Below, in pieces: positions 1 through 13,169 of a stretch of 64,000 nucleotides of DNA. Origin of the DNA: Capsicum annuum (lineage: Eukaryota; Streptophyta; Magnoliopsida; Solanales; Solanaceae); NCBI RefSeq assembly GCF_002878395.1, contig NC_061120.1, positions 110,999,568 to 111,063,567 on the forward strand, written 5' to 3'. The position numbers were made by a program, and so were the translations under genes. The notes under the pieces were generated by a model that was not told the DNA's origin, did no database searches, and was given only the letters and a program-made list of their open reading frames with translations. Position 1 is the first letter of the stretch. Each line of letters begins with the position of its first letter.

Positions 1-659
1 AATGGCCAAACATTAGAGATCGGGTGCTTTGCTATAATGGTGGCCCATCTAAGTAGAAATGAGAGTGTATCACTATGTGGTTCATGACTGAATTTCCTTT
101 TACTTCTCGAGGTTCTACAATATTTTGGTCACCCTGGATCAAATGACCAAATCAGCCTATTTCATTCCTTTTCAGTTTTTCTTCTGTGCTGAAAGGTTAA
201 CTTGTATCAATGTTCATGAGATAGTTTAGCATTATGGAGTGCCCAAGTCTATTATTTTAGATAGAGGCTCAGTGTTCACTTCTAGCATTTGGTGAACTTT
301 TTAGAAAGATTGGGTGCTCGGGTTGACCTCAACACAACCTTCCACCACTAGAATGATGGTCAGTCTGAGCAAACTATTTAGTTTTTTGGAGGATATGAAT
401 TTTAGGGATCAGTGTGAGCAACATTTTTCTTTGGCGGAGTTTCGTTATAATAATAGCTACGATTTGAGTTTTGAGATGGCCTTTTTTGAGGCATTGTCAA
501 TCCCCTATTGGTTGGTTTGATACTTCAAAGGTTAAACCCTGTGGTATTGACTTGCTTCTTGAGTCAGTGGATGGAGTTTAGGTTATTCAGGATAGGCTTC
601 GGGCTTCACAGAGTAGGCAAAAGAATTATGTAGACCATAGGCTTTGTGCCTTAAAGTTT
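1..659 (+). pseudogene. Ty3/gypsy integrase core, broken fragment
   Basis: Decayed integrase of a Ty3/gypsy retrotransposon, the enzyme that inserts element cDNA. Three forward frames give ordered pieces of the catalytic core: VTLDQMTKSAYFIPF near 130, GVPKSIILDRGSVFTS near 238, LAEFRYNNSYD near 440, then SQSRQKNYVDHR near 608, which normally precedes the C-terminal beta-barrel. Several stops and frame changes are present, so no product is expected. The frame breaks at 659 and resumes at 2874, so a later insertion split it. The upstream part of the element lies outside the window. The downstream chromodomain piece suggests a Tekay/Del-type chromovirus. Confidence 0.85.
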
Positions 660-2873
660 TGTTTTCACCACCCAAACCAAGGCCTATCCATGACAGGTAT
701 CTCAAGTCCACAGTGGACTGGAGACCACCCCCTGCACCTAGCCAAATAACACAATATGCCCAATGTCATATGAATTTCGAATATATAACAAGATAGTATA
801 GGATAATCTCAAAGAATTTATAATAGGTCTATAACCATTAGCTGGTAACCTACCAAAAACAACCAACCAATATCACCCAAGTCCATAGTTATCCACAAAG
901 CCTTTTAACAAAATCAAAATCTATAAAGTGTTGGGACATACCCCCGACCCTGGCAATGAAAATGACAATATTAATGATAATGTGACCTCTTAAGTCTAAT
1001 CTATTAAAGGAACTGATGAAATGTCTTAGTCTTTTGGAGAACGAAAGCTCACCACTTCACCACAACAAATCGACGAGCCGAATCAATCTACCTAACTCTG
1101 CATAGAAAAAGTAAATGTATCTTTGATACCTACATCGCATGGGGATATAGCATCCGAAGACGGTTAGTGGTTGGAGTGCTAGCATGTAACTTAGGGATAG
1201 GGGATAAAATAGTATCATGAATAACAATTTGAAACCAGTCTAAAATTCAATGTACATAGTCATTTGCAAATATATATATATATCACGCGTCGGGGTAGGA
1301 AACAAGGCTTAGCATGAACCTTTATAACTTTAGCATGGGTTTGTATAGCTCAAACATCATAGAAAGATACCAACAGGCTATATGGGTCTAGCTCTTCCCC
1401 AGCTAGAAGGTCCCCAGTATGTGTGGCCGCACGAACCATAGGGTATACATATGTACTATGGGGGACTCGAACCTCCCGGTATATCAAGGTGACTTAAGCA
1501 CCCAATCATGTAATATAATGTGGGGGATTCAAACCTTCCAATCATACAATAATAATAAGGGGGACTCCAACCACCCGATCATTTACACCCTAGAGTCGGT
1601 AATAACAATTTTCAGTAGAGATCCCTCAAGACCCCTACTTTCACGACTCAGCTATGCAACCCTGATTAAAGCCTAATTAAAATAATTATCACACATTCCA
1701 ATTCATTGAACCATGATACACATGTAGGCATACATTGTTGGTATTGTTATACCAACTACACTTGCAAGGTAACATCAACATGCCGAAAGAATTTCACTAT
1801 TGGGGAAGCATTCATAGTCCCCTTGGTACAATTATACATTATCTTGGGGAATCACATAACCCAATATGATTTGATTTCAAGATCATTATGCTTCATTGAC
1901 TTTTTACATTATGCAATTGTTCAAGAATAGTTCAATATGTATACTTTTCATATTAAAAACCAATTTCACAATATGAGGCTAAGATCATTACTACATTGAA
2001 AGTCACAAGTTGGGGGAAATCACAATCCCCTTGTTTATTCACCATACCCATAGATCAAATTGATTATAAAACCACCATTAAATGTAACCCATGCAGGGAC
2101 AAACATGAAACATCACATAACAATAGTTATTCAGAACCCTTAACCCATGTTCCAAAACTAACATCAATATAATATGAACAACACTTTAAAACTTATTCTT
2201 TTAACAAATTACAAATTAAGAAAGAGTAACATACCTGAAATACCCAAGATTATGGGGAGAATTTAACCCTTTAAGTTCTCCTTGACCCATTTTTGGGAAA
2301 CCCTAAGTATGGAGATACTTGAGAGATAAGAAAGTATATGGAGTGTTTTATCAAGGAAAATAAGGCCCCAAGTATGTTTATAGGTCATGAGTTATTATTG
2401 TGGTAAGAGGGAAATATCTAAAATACCCTTATTAAAAAGCTAAAAAATAATATCAGTCATTACGAGTCTCATGATGACTCATTATGACTCATTATGACTC
2501 ATTATGACTCGTCTCCATGAGTCATTTCCAAGATAGTGTCACCTGGCTCACACACTATTGACCTTATAACTCATATACTATGACCCTTATTGAGACCCTA
2601 CGACTCGTAGGGTCCTACCGTAGTTAACATAGAACCCATTTGGTGTATACACTAGACATCTTATGATTTGTACACCATGACTCGTAATGAATCCTTATGA
2701 CTCATAATGATCAACTCATACTCAAAATAGAACTCAGCCATATACACATTATTTAGGCTATGATTAGGTCCCTAGGGCCCGTCAAGACTCCTGACGACTC
2801 ATAAGAGGAGTCGTAGTTAGGACAGTGAGGATAAAATTTTAGAAATTTTCAAGGACCAACCCGAGGTGTTACA
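660..2873 (-). mobile_element. Solo LTR, minus orientation, inside a gypsy integrase
   Basis: Sequence separating the two halves of the integrase. Read on the minus strand it begins TGTAACACCTCGGGTTGGTC (2873 downward), a start typical of Ty3/gypsy LTRs, and ends ...AACA at 660. No gag or pol similarity is seen in any frame, so a solo LTR of about 2.2 kb fits best. It contains short LTR-internal repeats: ATTATGACTC units at 2475-2512, and three 'gggGGAcTCgAACC'-like units between 1460 and 1575. A clean 5-bp target duplication is not visible (AGTTT before, TTGGT after), so the exact ends are approximate. Confidence 0.65.
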
Positions 2874-3322
2874 TTGGTATTAGTGATAGGGTTTTTCTTT
2901 ATGTGTCTCTCATAAAGGGCATGATGTAGTTTGGGAAGAAAGGTAAGCTTAGCCCCAAGTATGTTGGACCTTTTGATATTCTTCAGACATTTTACTATTT
3001 TTAGTTGTTCATCCAGTTTTTCATGTATCTATGCTTTGATGCTATATTCAGGATGGGTATCATGTGATTTGTTGGGATTCAATTCAGTTAGATTAGAGGT
3101 TGACCTATGTTGAGGAGATAGTCTCTATTTTAGCCAAAAATGTGAAACGATTGAATTGTAGAGACATTTTAGTAGTTAAGATCAGTAGAGACACCATCCT
3201 ATTAAAGAAGCTACATGGGAGGTAGAGTCTTACATGTATAGTAAATACCCTTATGTCTTTACTAATTTAGGTATTTTCTTGACTTTAGTTCGAAGAAGAA
3301 CTAGACTTCTAGTAGTGGATGT
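2874..3322 (+). pseudogene. Ty3/gypsy integrase C-terminus and chromodomain, broken
   Basis: Continuation of the integrase from 1-659. The frame resumes as SDRVFLYVSLIKG, then a decayed KLSPKYVGPF-type block, VHPVF and SML, LTYVEEIVSILAKNVKRL and the IxVVKIS..TILLKKLHGR segment that corresponds to the chromodomain-like tail (VxVKWRxxxxEEATWE in intact relatives). At least three frame changes and stops occur. The tail ends just before a purine-rich remnant (AGTAGTGGATGT) and a new LTR start at 3323, the normal order at the 3' end of such an element. The chromodomain-like tail supports the Tekay/Del chromovirus lineage. Confidence 0.75.
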
Positions 3323-5001
3323 TGTAATGACCTTGGTTTGTGAATTTTCCATTTTTCATATGATTTGAATAGTTTACCTCCCTAAAAGTTTCTGCATTTT
3401 AATATTAAGGTTTGAGGATAGTTGGTACAATTCTCGAGGCAATTAGGAATAAGTTGTGAGAGTTCATGGTTTTTAAGAGCTTGAGAAGCCATATAGTTGG
3501 CTTTACTCAAGACTTGTTGTTCTGAGTATCATATGGGAAAATGAACTATGCTAGAATATTCATATCGAATTTGGAATGGTTGCATGGTTGGATCAATTTG
3601 GGGGCCTTTATAAATCATTTCGACCCTTTATTAGGAAAATAGCAAAATAGGATCCTGGGGATTAATTTTGTGAAATGACTTTTTGTTAGAATATCCAATA
3701 ATACCATTAAGTTCACAACATCAAAATTAGCCTAGTATCATAAATGATTTGTCTTGTTGGTATCCTGATCAAATTTTAAAGGTCCGATCAAAGCTCAGTA
3801 GGCTTGCACCAAAACCAGCATTAGCTGATATCAGGTGCCGCTTAAGAGGCCAAGGTTTGCCTAAGCGGTAGCCATTTTATAAGCCTAAGACTGCTTAATC
3901 AGCCATATATCATTTTAGTATTAGTCGCTTTAGCAGGCTGGTATCGTTTTAGCGGTAGTGGTTTAAGTGGCCACTTAGTCGCTTATGCAACAACTGTTGT
4001 ATATAACCCCATTTTCTCAACGTTCCTCCATTTTTGGACCTCTAAGCTTTGGAAAGGCAATTTTTGAGGGTTTCAACATTGATTTTCATATGGAAAACTT
4101 AAAAACTCATAATCCCACTATTTTTCATTGATTTTATCTTCAAAAACACCTTTAAATCATTATTTTAAAATGAAAAATTGTATTTTTTACTAAAAAGGTT
4201 TTAAAAGGGTTTTCTTCATTTGGACCCCGATCTCTACCTGTTTTTGTGTGGGTTTTCTCCTGTAGGCTCCCATAACCCTAGGGAATGTGGTTTTTAAACA
4301 AAATTTTGATTTTAGCTCTTTTATTTTAAAAACTATTTTTTGAATCCATTTTGGACCTGACCCAAATATGGATAATATGGGTATCTTTAGCTTTCTTTTA
4401 TCATGTAGATGCTATATTTTAATGTTGTAGTTGATTTTGAAGCTAGTTGAAAGGGGAACACTCTATGTTGAGGTACTTTAGATTGGGATTTTATTGTTTC
4501 AAGGTAGGTAATTTCTTAAATTCTTTCAGATTGAGTTAGGTAGTTAATATATAAGTAAAGCATGTTATGGGTTGGGGAAAATAACAGTGGAATTTATGAC
4601 TTGAGATTATTTTTACTATTGTGTGCCCATGTGGGGGCTTATATATTGTTGTTGACTCATGATATCTGATATTGTACGTTGCCTGAGTGGGGCCTTTATT
4701 TGACATTATTGGGCTAATGTGTTCATCTAAATGACTTCATTCTAGATATGATGCCCGTGCGGAGGGTTATTTTGTGAATTCAAACCTTATGTGAGCATTG
4801 ATTGTTTTTAACTTGATAAAATACTTGAGTTAGGGGTTGATAGGATATTAATGATATCTCGTATGCATATTTATTCTTATGGTGCCTAATTGAAGTTAAA
4901 ATCATGATTATGGACTTATTGAGTTGATTTCTAGGCTCACTTGTATATAAATTCCGTGATGGAAGGATTGGATATTATCATTTCAGTTGGTTGTGGGCAT
5001 T
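3323..5001 (+). mobile_element. 3' LTR of the first gypsy element, proximal part
   Basis: Starts TGTAATGACC right after the polypurine remnant that follows the integrase tail, as expected for a 3' LTR. No coding potential. It contains short interspersed GC-richer motifs (AGCGGTAG, GGCCACTTAG) at 3815-3990. It appears interrupted at 5002 by another LTR-like block; its far end probably lies between 7.5 and 8.4 kb. The boundary at 5001 rests on the strong TGTCGCGACCC terminus that starts there. Confidence 0.5.
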
Positions 5002-7022
5002 TGTCGCGACCCAATTTCTCAATTCATGATGGTACGTACCATATTCCACTATTAGGCAGGCCAAGCCATAGTATGGAACGATAAGTAATAGGCTAACGGG
5101 CTAAAACCCGAAAAGATCGTGTATAATGATAGCAGTAGTAATAATAAGTGATAAATTGAAAGGAAAACATATATAATATGTCAAAATGAGAGAAAAAAAG
5201 AACCAAATATACCAATGAATCCTTTCTAAGACCTGGTAAGGTCCGTACTAGAGCCACTACTACAAGATGCCTAGAGTACTACACGAATCCAGAATATACA
5301 CAATATATACAAGTAGTCTCGAGTACAAAAGACTAAACTGGAATAGATAAAGGAGGATCAACCTCATACGATAGCAAGCTCACCCTGATCCAGATCAGTA
5401 TTGGAAAATAGGAGTCACGTCAACTACTAATACTCGATCTGCTTTAGAGTAAAGATGCAGAAGTATAGTATGAGTATCAAAGCAATGGGTACTTAGTAGG
5501 CATCATTTGTCGACTGAGCTCAATAAAGGAAAAGTATAACTAAAATATGAAGGTGTAATCTAAGTCAATAGTAAACAAAGATAGAAAGGTAAAAAATTGT
5601 CGAGCTACACAAATGTGATAAAGGAATAAGTATAAGAGATATAGAAAGATAATGCAGTAATAAAGGCAAATCAAATATAACCTAACTGGGTCCCCATAAG
5701 CCTTCTAGGGATATAAAAGCAGACAATTAACCCAATCGTGCCCCCATAAGCCAGTGGGACACACAAGAAATAATTAATAAAAATAAAAATATATTATTTA
5801 TAACTAAATCCATCCCTCAAAATCATTGTAGTCATCAGATGTTCACCGGGCTTGAATAGGCACCAATGGGTAGTAACGAGAGGCTAGGCATCGAGATTGA
5901 ACCGGTAGTGATGGATAATAACAAGAGGCCATATGTGGGGTTCGAAAAAAAATTAGTGAGTAATAATGAGAGGCCATATTTATGATATACAATAGAACTC
6001 ATAATCGAATATCGGACTCGAACCGAAACTCAGAGGAACCACAACACCCAGGGCAATAGTAATCAGTACCAGAACTCCCAAATCATCATACCCCGATGTC
6101 GGACTCGAGTGGGAACTCATAGAAACCATACCTAACTATAAAATTAAAATCCAAACCATACCATAAGAAATTTCAAAGGGGTACCAAAATTCACAACGAA
6201 TGATAGCAATAAAGTATATGTTTAACCTAAATCGAAACTAAAATACGTTTAATTAACCATTGATATTTCTTAATTAAAAAGGGACAAATCCAAGGTTTTG
6301 TAACTTAATTTCTGGTCTAAAATGATAGATGCTATATCATACTAAAAGATAAGATACCAAAATTTATTAGAATGGGGTCCTAACCGGGATAAATAAGGCA
6401 TGATAATATATTAAATGGTACGCAAACTATGACTACTAGTCTAAAATAGCATAATAGTATAGAATTACTATAAATAAGCTTAATCTAAAGGTAGGGTAAG
6501 TCTACCTTACCTACATGTGAATCTAGAAACCTCTCCGAGAAGCCTCCAAATAAGCTTTACTAGAACATAAGCTTGAATAACTTATTTTAGATAATTAATT
6601 TGTCTCTCAATGTCCAACTATAACGTCAATGAATATCACATAAAAATCATTCTTATTAAATATGTATAGGCTCTGTATATATAATAATGTATCATATCTT
6701 TGTGAAAGTACAAATGAACATCTATATATATGTAACGAAGTAACTATATATAAGTGTTAGATGCCGACAATTTAAGATAAAGATTCCATTAATTGCTTGC
6801 TTCCTAACCCACTCACCCTTAATAAATCCCCAAGTAGACACTTAAAAAATACTTTTACATCTAAGTGACATATGTCACGTACACACCCATATGTATTAGT
6901 TATCAAATTTAATCCCATTATGTATATACTATACTCGGAATTATATAGGTTCGTGGTAAAATAAATTTCATATTTTAAATATATCATAATTAATATAAAA
7001 TTATTTCTAATAAAACCTCTAT

Positions 7023-7073
<51 letters not shown>

Positions 7074-7540
7074 TATTAACATACCTAAATTTAATATCTC
7101 CACTTAAAATATTAATAGACTATAAATGCTATTATAAAGTAATATAGATATACCATAACTAAAGAATTTAATACATATCAATTATATTTTAGAGGGGTAA
7201 TAAATTATATTTCTACCAAATGCAAATTTAGATTAAATATTTCATTATATATTTTTTATTACTAAAATTCTCAAATGAATCCGAAAGTAGAACTATCAGT
7301 CCCAATAAATAATAAATAACTTGGGGCAATTATAAAAAAACTCTACACACCGAAAATGTATGAAAATAAGAAAAATAACTATGAGGATCATTACAGTATT
7401 ACATCCTCATTTTCATAAATATATATTCATGAGATACTATCACCACTGGGAAACACCATTTTTGAAAAAAAATGAGATATCTTTATGAAAATCCTCTCCG
7501 TAAACACGAGTCGGAAATGCGAGTTGAGATATGAGATACA
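5002..7540 (-). mobile_element. LTR-like block, probably a minus-oriented solo LTR
   Basis: Begins TGTCGCGACCCAATTTCTC; read in reverse this is the GGGTCGCGACA end common in plant gypsy LTRs. No retroviral-type protein is found in six frames. The block is AT-rich, has short repeated phrases such as 'GGACTCGA' and 'AGAGGCCA' (5880-6110), and holds an (AAT)n tract. The right end is not defined by sequence alone; 7540 is an estimate where the text changes back to LTR-like T-rich sequence. Confidence 0.4.
7027..7072. repeat. (AAT)n microsatellite
   Basis: About 15 perfect AAT units inside the LTR-like block. Confidence 0.95.
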
Positions 7541-7745
7541 ATAGATGGGTTGCAAATCCTCCATAGGTATTGCCTGGTAGCTACGATCTCAGTGAGTATA
7601 CATGGGAATTCATGTGATGGCTTTCACCATTCATTTTATCCATATTGCATTGCATACATATCTTGCTTGCTTTTTCTTGGTTTCCTTGAATTGTGTGTGG
7701 TTTTCATTTATTTTCTCCTTTATATATATGTTGTTACTATTTTTG

Positions 7746-7809
<64 letters not shown>

Positions 7810-8356
7810 TTGTTAGTGGAGATGGTGTGAGATACTGTTTGAGACTTTTCTATGTGCAGGTGACGTGCTCATAGTATATTTTACTTAATTTATTTCCTGC
7901 TTTGCTCAGTCGGCCTATGATACCTATTAAATACAAGTAGATCGTACTCACTCCTACTGTTTCCTTTCTATATAGATCCTAGTAAAAGCATAATTGATGG
8001 AGGCTAATTCGTCCGATGGAGTTGGTTACATTTTCAGGTAATGGCCACTCTAGTCTTATCAGATTTGACTCTAAGACTCTTTTATACATGATTTATATTT
8101 ATTCCTACATTGAATATATACTGTGTATTTTCACTTCTGAGTATTGTTTGGATGCTCCTATGTCGTACCCCAAATTTTGAAATTGGATTTCACAGATTTA
8201 TTTCATGTTTTGTTGTAAATATATTTCATGATTGACTTAACTTTCTTCTAGGAGTTTCTCCTAGGTTTTTATTAATGCATTTATGTATTCCTTAATTAGT
8301 TTGGGTGATTAATTTTTTTTGTCAAGACTTAGCTGCAATAAGTATCATCATGACCT
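7541..8356 (+). mobile_element. Possible distal part of the first element's 3' LTR
   Basis: T-rich non-coding sequence after the LTR-like block, ending in phrases typical of gypsy LTR tails (TCTAGGAGTTTCTCCTAGG near 8250, ATCATCATGACC near 8345). It is assigned as the resumption of the LTR begun at 3323 on position and composition only. The second copy of this LTR, which would prove it, is not in the window. Contains an (AT)n tract. Confidence 0.3.
7750..7804. repeat. (AT)n microsatellite
   Basis: About 27 AT units. It produces spurious open frames coding for runs of Ile-Tyr; these are not genes. Confidence 0.95.
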
Positions 8357-9410
8357 AAGTTTTGATTTGTGATATCCCCTCACAAATTTAGTCTAATTAA
8401 GTTTGAAGATTAAAAAGCTCAGTGAAGTGACGGTAGAGAATAAGGAGAAACAGTACCAAGTATTATTTACTCAAAAAATAAATACTTTGTTGGGGAAGAA
8501 AATTCACAACATACACGATAAGCAGATTATAGAATAAAATAGGAAATGCTGATTCATGGTTATAATCTTCACTATTTATTCATTGGAGTGTGTCAGTCTT
8601 TTGTTTCTTACTTTCCCAACTAATGTACAAAAATTTTTAGTCAGGAGGCATTTTGAACAAAGACTTTTCTAAGAGAAGTCTGAAAAGTTTAAAAGCAAGT
8701 CGATGATTGATATTGGTGACAGATAGTGATTGATTCTGTGAAATGTGTGATATCTTAAATAATAGAAGGCAAAAATATGAGAAGTCTTTTTCCTCTAAGA
8801 ATTGTATGTGTGTACCTTAATAGCCATAGTTTTATATATTTGTTCAGCTGTCATGGATAACATTAGTGGTACAATTATTAGGGAAAGTAATTACAACAAA
8901 ATTATTTTTTTTAAATTTTGAAATAGTATTTTGTCATGTCTTTAACTTGAACAGGAAAATTTGACTAATTAAAAGGTGAAGTGTGGTTGCATGACATATT
9001 ATTGAAAATAGACGGACCTGTACATTGAGGTAAATGGTAGAGCCTTTAGAAAAACTTCTAACTTCTATCACTTGAATAGGATGTTAATTGATGAGACATA
9101 ATTATTAGGAATTTTGAATAAATGAGTCCACTGTTGATAAATATTTTAATCAAAATAAGTAGAATATGAGTTTAAATAAAATAGAGTTAATTGGTACTTA
9201 TCTTAAATTACCTTTTCAGTGATCTTTTGTTACTTTATCTACACCAGCATTCTTCAAGTGTATACCTATTTATCCAAAAATAGTTCAATGCTAGATGAGG
9301 ATAATAAACAAATTATTTGTATGATTAAATAATATGATGGAAAGAAAGGAAGAAATACTTCATGTCGATTTTATCTTACATACATATATTTCAAAGTACT
9401 TTTGGTAAAT
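8357..9410. other. AT-rich stretch without recognised genes
   Basis: Downstream, on the minus strand, of the last recognisable Helitron helicase codons. No open frame with recognisable similarity on either strand. It may include the Helitron 3' end (hairpin plus CTRR), but I could not pick out a convincing hairpin-CTRR pair. Confidence 0.4.
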
Positions 9411-12400
9411 AATATTTTTAATGATTATAGGGCCTTTTATGTAGTCGTCAACATTTATTATAGTCAATTCTTTTCTTGATCATGAGTGAATACTTGTTTA
9501 GGAAGATATAATTCTACATGATTAAGATGCCTACTTAACTTTTTAAAATTGTCATGGCAAAATATGGTGCTAAACATGTTGTCGTGTCTAAAATTTAAAT
9601 AGTCACTTTGAATAATTAATAGACATAATAATTCTTGGTATTGTTATTCTTGAGAAAATGCTTATTCCAAAGATGATATTTGTGCAAACAGACTAATTAT
9701 CAAGACATATGACAATCAATCTTGTTCTATTGTATAGGTCTTCACTTTGATTTACATTTCTGAGACATATAACTGTACTGCCTATTTTTAAGTGTACCCA
9801 TGATTAGGGATGCTTAAAATTTTAGGTTGTTTACAAATTTTGTTGGGTACAATAAATCTTCATCATTGGTGTTACCACTTACTTTATAGACATTGTCAAA
9901 GCTAAAACATGTATTTTCATTCACCTAGTATCATTTTCATAATTGTATCATTCAACTCATGCATCATTTCATTTTAGATATTAGTATTGGTATTGCTCTT
10001 TCTTTCAAATATGTTGGGACATTATACTTAAGCAAGAGGGATGGGTAAATTGTCTTAATGGTTAATCCGATTAGATATTTGAATGATGTGATATATTAGT
10101 AGGTAATTTAATAAGCTCATTGATATCATCATAAAAGGATTCATTCCTAATTTGTAACAACCATTTATCAATAATAATAATAATTTTAGTAGCCTTAGAA
10201 TTAGTTACTCTTCCACTATAAAGTCTCATATTTTGATTCAACTAATAAACTATTAAAAATAACCATAATTATGAGGAGTTTAGCGATATATCTACAATAT
10301 CAGCTCATGATTCTCTTGAAATTACTGATAGCATTTGACAAAAATACTCTCCAAAATTAACTATAGGACCATAAAATGATTTGTCAAAGTTGTTTTTACA
10401 TTTCACATGGATGGTATCTATAAAGGTCCTGTCTAAGGATTCAAAACAAAATTTATTTGTCATTGGTGCTTCATCTCAAATGATTAAATAAGTTTTTAGG
10501 AGTAGTTTAGCTCAATGATTTTCTTATTTTATTATACAAGTTGATTTTGCATTAAGGTTCAAGGAAATATGAAATTGCGAAAGAGTTGCCAGACCATTTG
10601 AAAATAACAAAGCTGCAATTTTAGAAGTAGCAACTGGGAGGACTTTTTTTTTATTGTGATCTCATCTTTAAAATTATTTTATTTCATAAAATTTATTTCC
10701 TGTACCATCATTTTCATTCAAAAAATAAATGACCTTCTTCATTTACAATTAATGTTATTATTGCATCATAAGCTAACTTTTGACATTCATTCAAGAGAGA
10801 AAATAATTTATCATGCACTTTCTTTAAAGTTCTTGTGTCGTAGTTTAATTCCTTCACTAATTAGATGATTTCTTGTGTCATTCATTAAAGCAGAATCTAA
10901 AAATGACATTTCATCTATATCTTTTATACTTTTTTTTGTCTTTAGAAGTATGCTTTGAATCTCAAATAATGCATATGATTCAATTTGTTTTTTCAGTTAA
11001 TTATAAAATTTTTAGTTGAAATCTCTTTTGTTATAATGATATTATATCTTTTGATATAATTTCATAGTTGATACTTCAAATTTTGGTTGAATTAAATACT
11101 TGACAATGAATTAGTATTGTCACAAAGAGAATCCTGAGTTCAATTTCTGATACTCAATATATAGATTTAGCCAAGCAGTCATTCCATTCTTCATCATCCT
11201 CCAATAATCCTAATGCGTAACATGCCTCCTTATAAGTTTTGTATGATACTTCATTTATTATTTTTATGCTTTTATACAAAGTACATCTTTTGATAAAATT
11301 AAGCAATATTATCACATAAAACTTTCACCACTTGCAGGATGTGTAATGTAAATCCTACCAGCTGGCATTTTTTTTATTCTTTAGGTCCATTTTATATCTG
11401 TTGCATTTTAGACTCAATGCATAGAAAAATTTGTATATATAAGCTCCTATGTATTAACATATTTTCTTAATTATCTTGAACTATTACGCAAATTTTATTT
11501 TTACCATATCAGGTCTGCTTTATATATTTTTAGATTACCTTTTTTCTTCAAATACTATTGTGATTACCTTCTTTCTTCAAATACTATTGTGTTTTCTCTT
11601 GGTAAATGGAATGGCAAGCACTCAACTATTGATTGTGTATGATATATGACAAATTTAATGATTCTCCAGCAAGCGTTTGTAGCTGATGTATATCTACAGT
11701 CTAGATATCTTTGATCTCATCATGTTCTGAAATTATATCTATACATTCTACAATGACAGTTGCTCTATCATATTCTTTATTGAACTATTTAAATAGGCAC
11801 TTCACCAATCTTGGGTAATTAACTCAGTATTTATATGTGCATCAAATTTAACAGTCAAATTCCTATTATAAAGGACAACATATCTTTTGTATACAAAGAG
11901 ATTATTTCTATTGACTTTAACAGATGCATTTCTTTTCTTATAAATTGGAAATCTGCCTGCATCAAAGATTGTTTAATTATAGAACTTCTTTGGAAAATAC
12001 TTGTTGTACTTTCCTTGTTTCATACATGGGCATTCAGGATTGTCTCCAAAAGGTTCATCAATCACGTACTTCTGACAATATTATAATCATCAGGATAAAC
12101 TTTTAGATCATGTTTTTCAACTGTTATAGTTATGTCAATATAATCTAGGGAAGGACTTTTTAATGTAGGGAGAAGGACGAATAATATGTCCGCGTGAGAC
12201 ATTTCTCTTTTTTAAAACTTAATTGTAAATAAGTCTACAAAATTGATGGTATAATGCTCTACTTAGGATGCATAAAATGTTATTATATTATTTATTTTAG
12301 AAAAAATTAAGATCTTTAATTAATAAGTGGTGCCTGACATGAGTTTGAACTTACATGCAATTATTTCTCTAAAGGGCTTTTTCCTTTTTAGATCTTGCAT

Positions 12401-12640
12401 TAGTTGTAATAGTTTAATCTGAAAGACTGCATATCATTTCCATCCGATTATCATCACCATGTTGTCTTATTAAAAGGAGGATTTTATTTATCTCAGAATA
12501 CTTCAAATTGCATTTGAAAGTGAGGAATAAATCTGAATATATAGCCCACCTACAAATTATGATTGCATCTTGATAATTTTATGCCCTATATCGAGGTCTC
12601 CAATGTGTGTTGTAGGCAAGATAATAGCTTTTCGTATCAT
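9411..12640 (-). pseudogene. Helitron Rep/helicase pseudogene
   Basis: Remnant of the protein that drives rolling-circle transposition of Helitrons. Reading from 12640 downward the parts come in the family's order, though frames switch. Helitron_like_N: ILPTTHIG, NYQDAIIICRWA, SDLFLTFKCN (12640-12530); NPECPCMKQGKYNKYFPKKF (about 12050-11985); GRFPIYKKRN and KFDAHI (11955-11840). Linker: THPASGESFM (about 11330) and EACYALGLLEDDEEWNDC (about 11200). Helicase: decayed Walker A DGTGNK (about 10705), Walker B I-I-stop-DEAPM (about 10475, Trp codon now TGA), FGEYFCQMLSVI (about 10340), LNQNMRL (about 10230), FAMTILKS (about 9545). Many stops and frameshifts mean it is dead. The extreme N-terminus is missing: the GRF pseudogene ends within a few bases of where this begins. 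A 29-bp tandem duplication sits at 11534-11591. Confidence 0.85.
11534..11591. repeat. 29-bp tandem duplication in the Helitron pseudogene
   Basis: Two near-identical units of the form ATTACC(T)TTTCTTCAAATA...TTGTG lie head to tail, differing at one position. Likely a replication-slippage duplication after the gene lost function. Confidence 0.75.
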
Positions 12641-12644
12641 TGAG

Positions 12645-13169
12645 TTCCTGTTATATATTTCCAAACAACAATTACTAGAAATATACCATATATCACCATC
12701 CTTAGTCTATCACTGCTTCTTTAACTATAATCAACCTCTGTTTTAGTTAATCTCTTTTATTTTTAGTATCTCTCAATAAAATTTTCAACTGATCTCTTGT
12801 GTATTCAGATTACCTAAATAATGTCATAAGCAAGTCCTTACTTTCTTCAGATTTTATGAACTTGTGCAGTATTTGAAACTTGACTACACCTTGAAATATT
12901 GACATTTCTAATCTCGGAGTCGATGTGGAAGAGCTTCTTCTAGGTCCTAAAGTTGATGTTGATTTATTTTTAATATTTTCTCTTGCCATGTGGCATGTCT
13001 CAATCTACCTAAAATAAGCACATCCACTATTTTTCAAGACATAAATGTTTTAGTTATTTTTAAAAGTGAAACCACATTTAAAGTCAAACACTAGTAATTA
13101 AAAATAAAATTACCTCTCCAATCATGCAATTATTGAACGTACGATCCAAATTTTTTTGGTACGTGATGC
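12645..13169 (-). pseudogene. GRF zinc-finger / coiled-coil / TM gene, copy 1, 3' part
   Basis: Part of a plant gene with a GRF-type zinc finger (a small nucleic-acid-binding finger), a coiled coil and a C-terminal hydrophobic anchor. From 13169 downward: ASRTKKNLDRTFNNCMIGE in two overlapping frames, a GT...AG intron at 13113-13029 (85 bp), then SGCAYFRWIDMPHGKRK, which supplies the last Cys and F-x-W of the finger. Next come a charged helix (KFQILHKFIKSEE, RDQLKILLRDTKNKRD, LKQRLIIVKE) and LRMVIYGIFLVIVVWKYI, a membrane-segment-like tail. The first 23 codons lie at 22914-22983, beyond the inserted chromovirus. Stops in the helix and frame changes make it a pseudogene. It aligns along its length with 52835-53433. 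Confidence 0.75.

Noticed and set aside
2460..2520. ATTATGACTC tandem repeats as a possible regulatory array
   Set aside because: Only about four decaying units inside a solo LTR; no further support.
7027..7072. Regular spacing suggesting a CRISPR-like or satellite array
   Set aside because: A simple AAT microsatellite without spacers.
7550..7874. Open frames coding for long Ile-Tyr runs
   Set aside because: Produced by translation of the (AT)n microsatellite.
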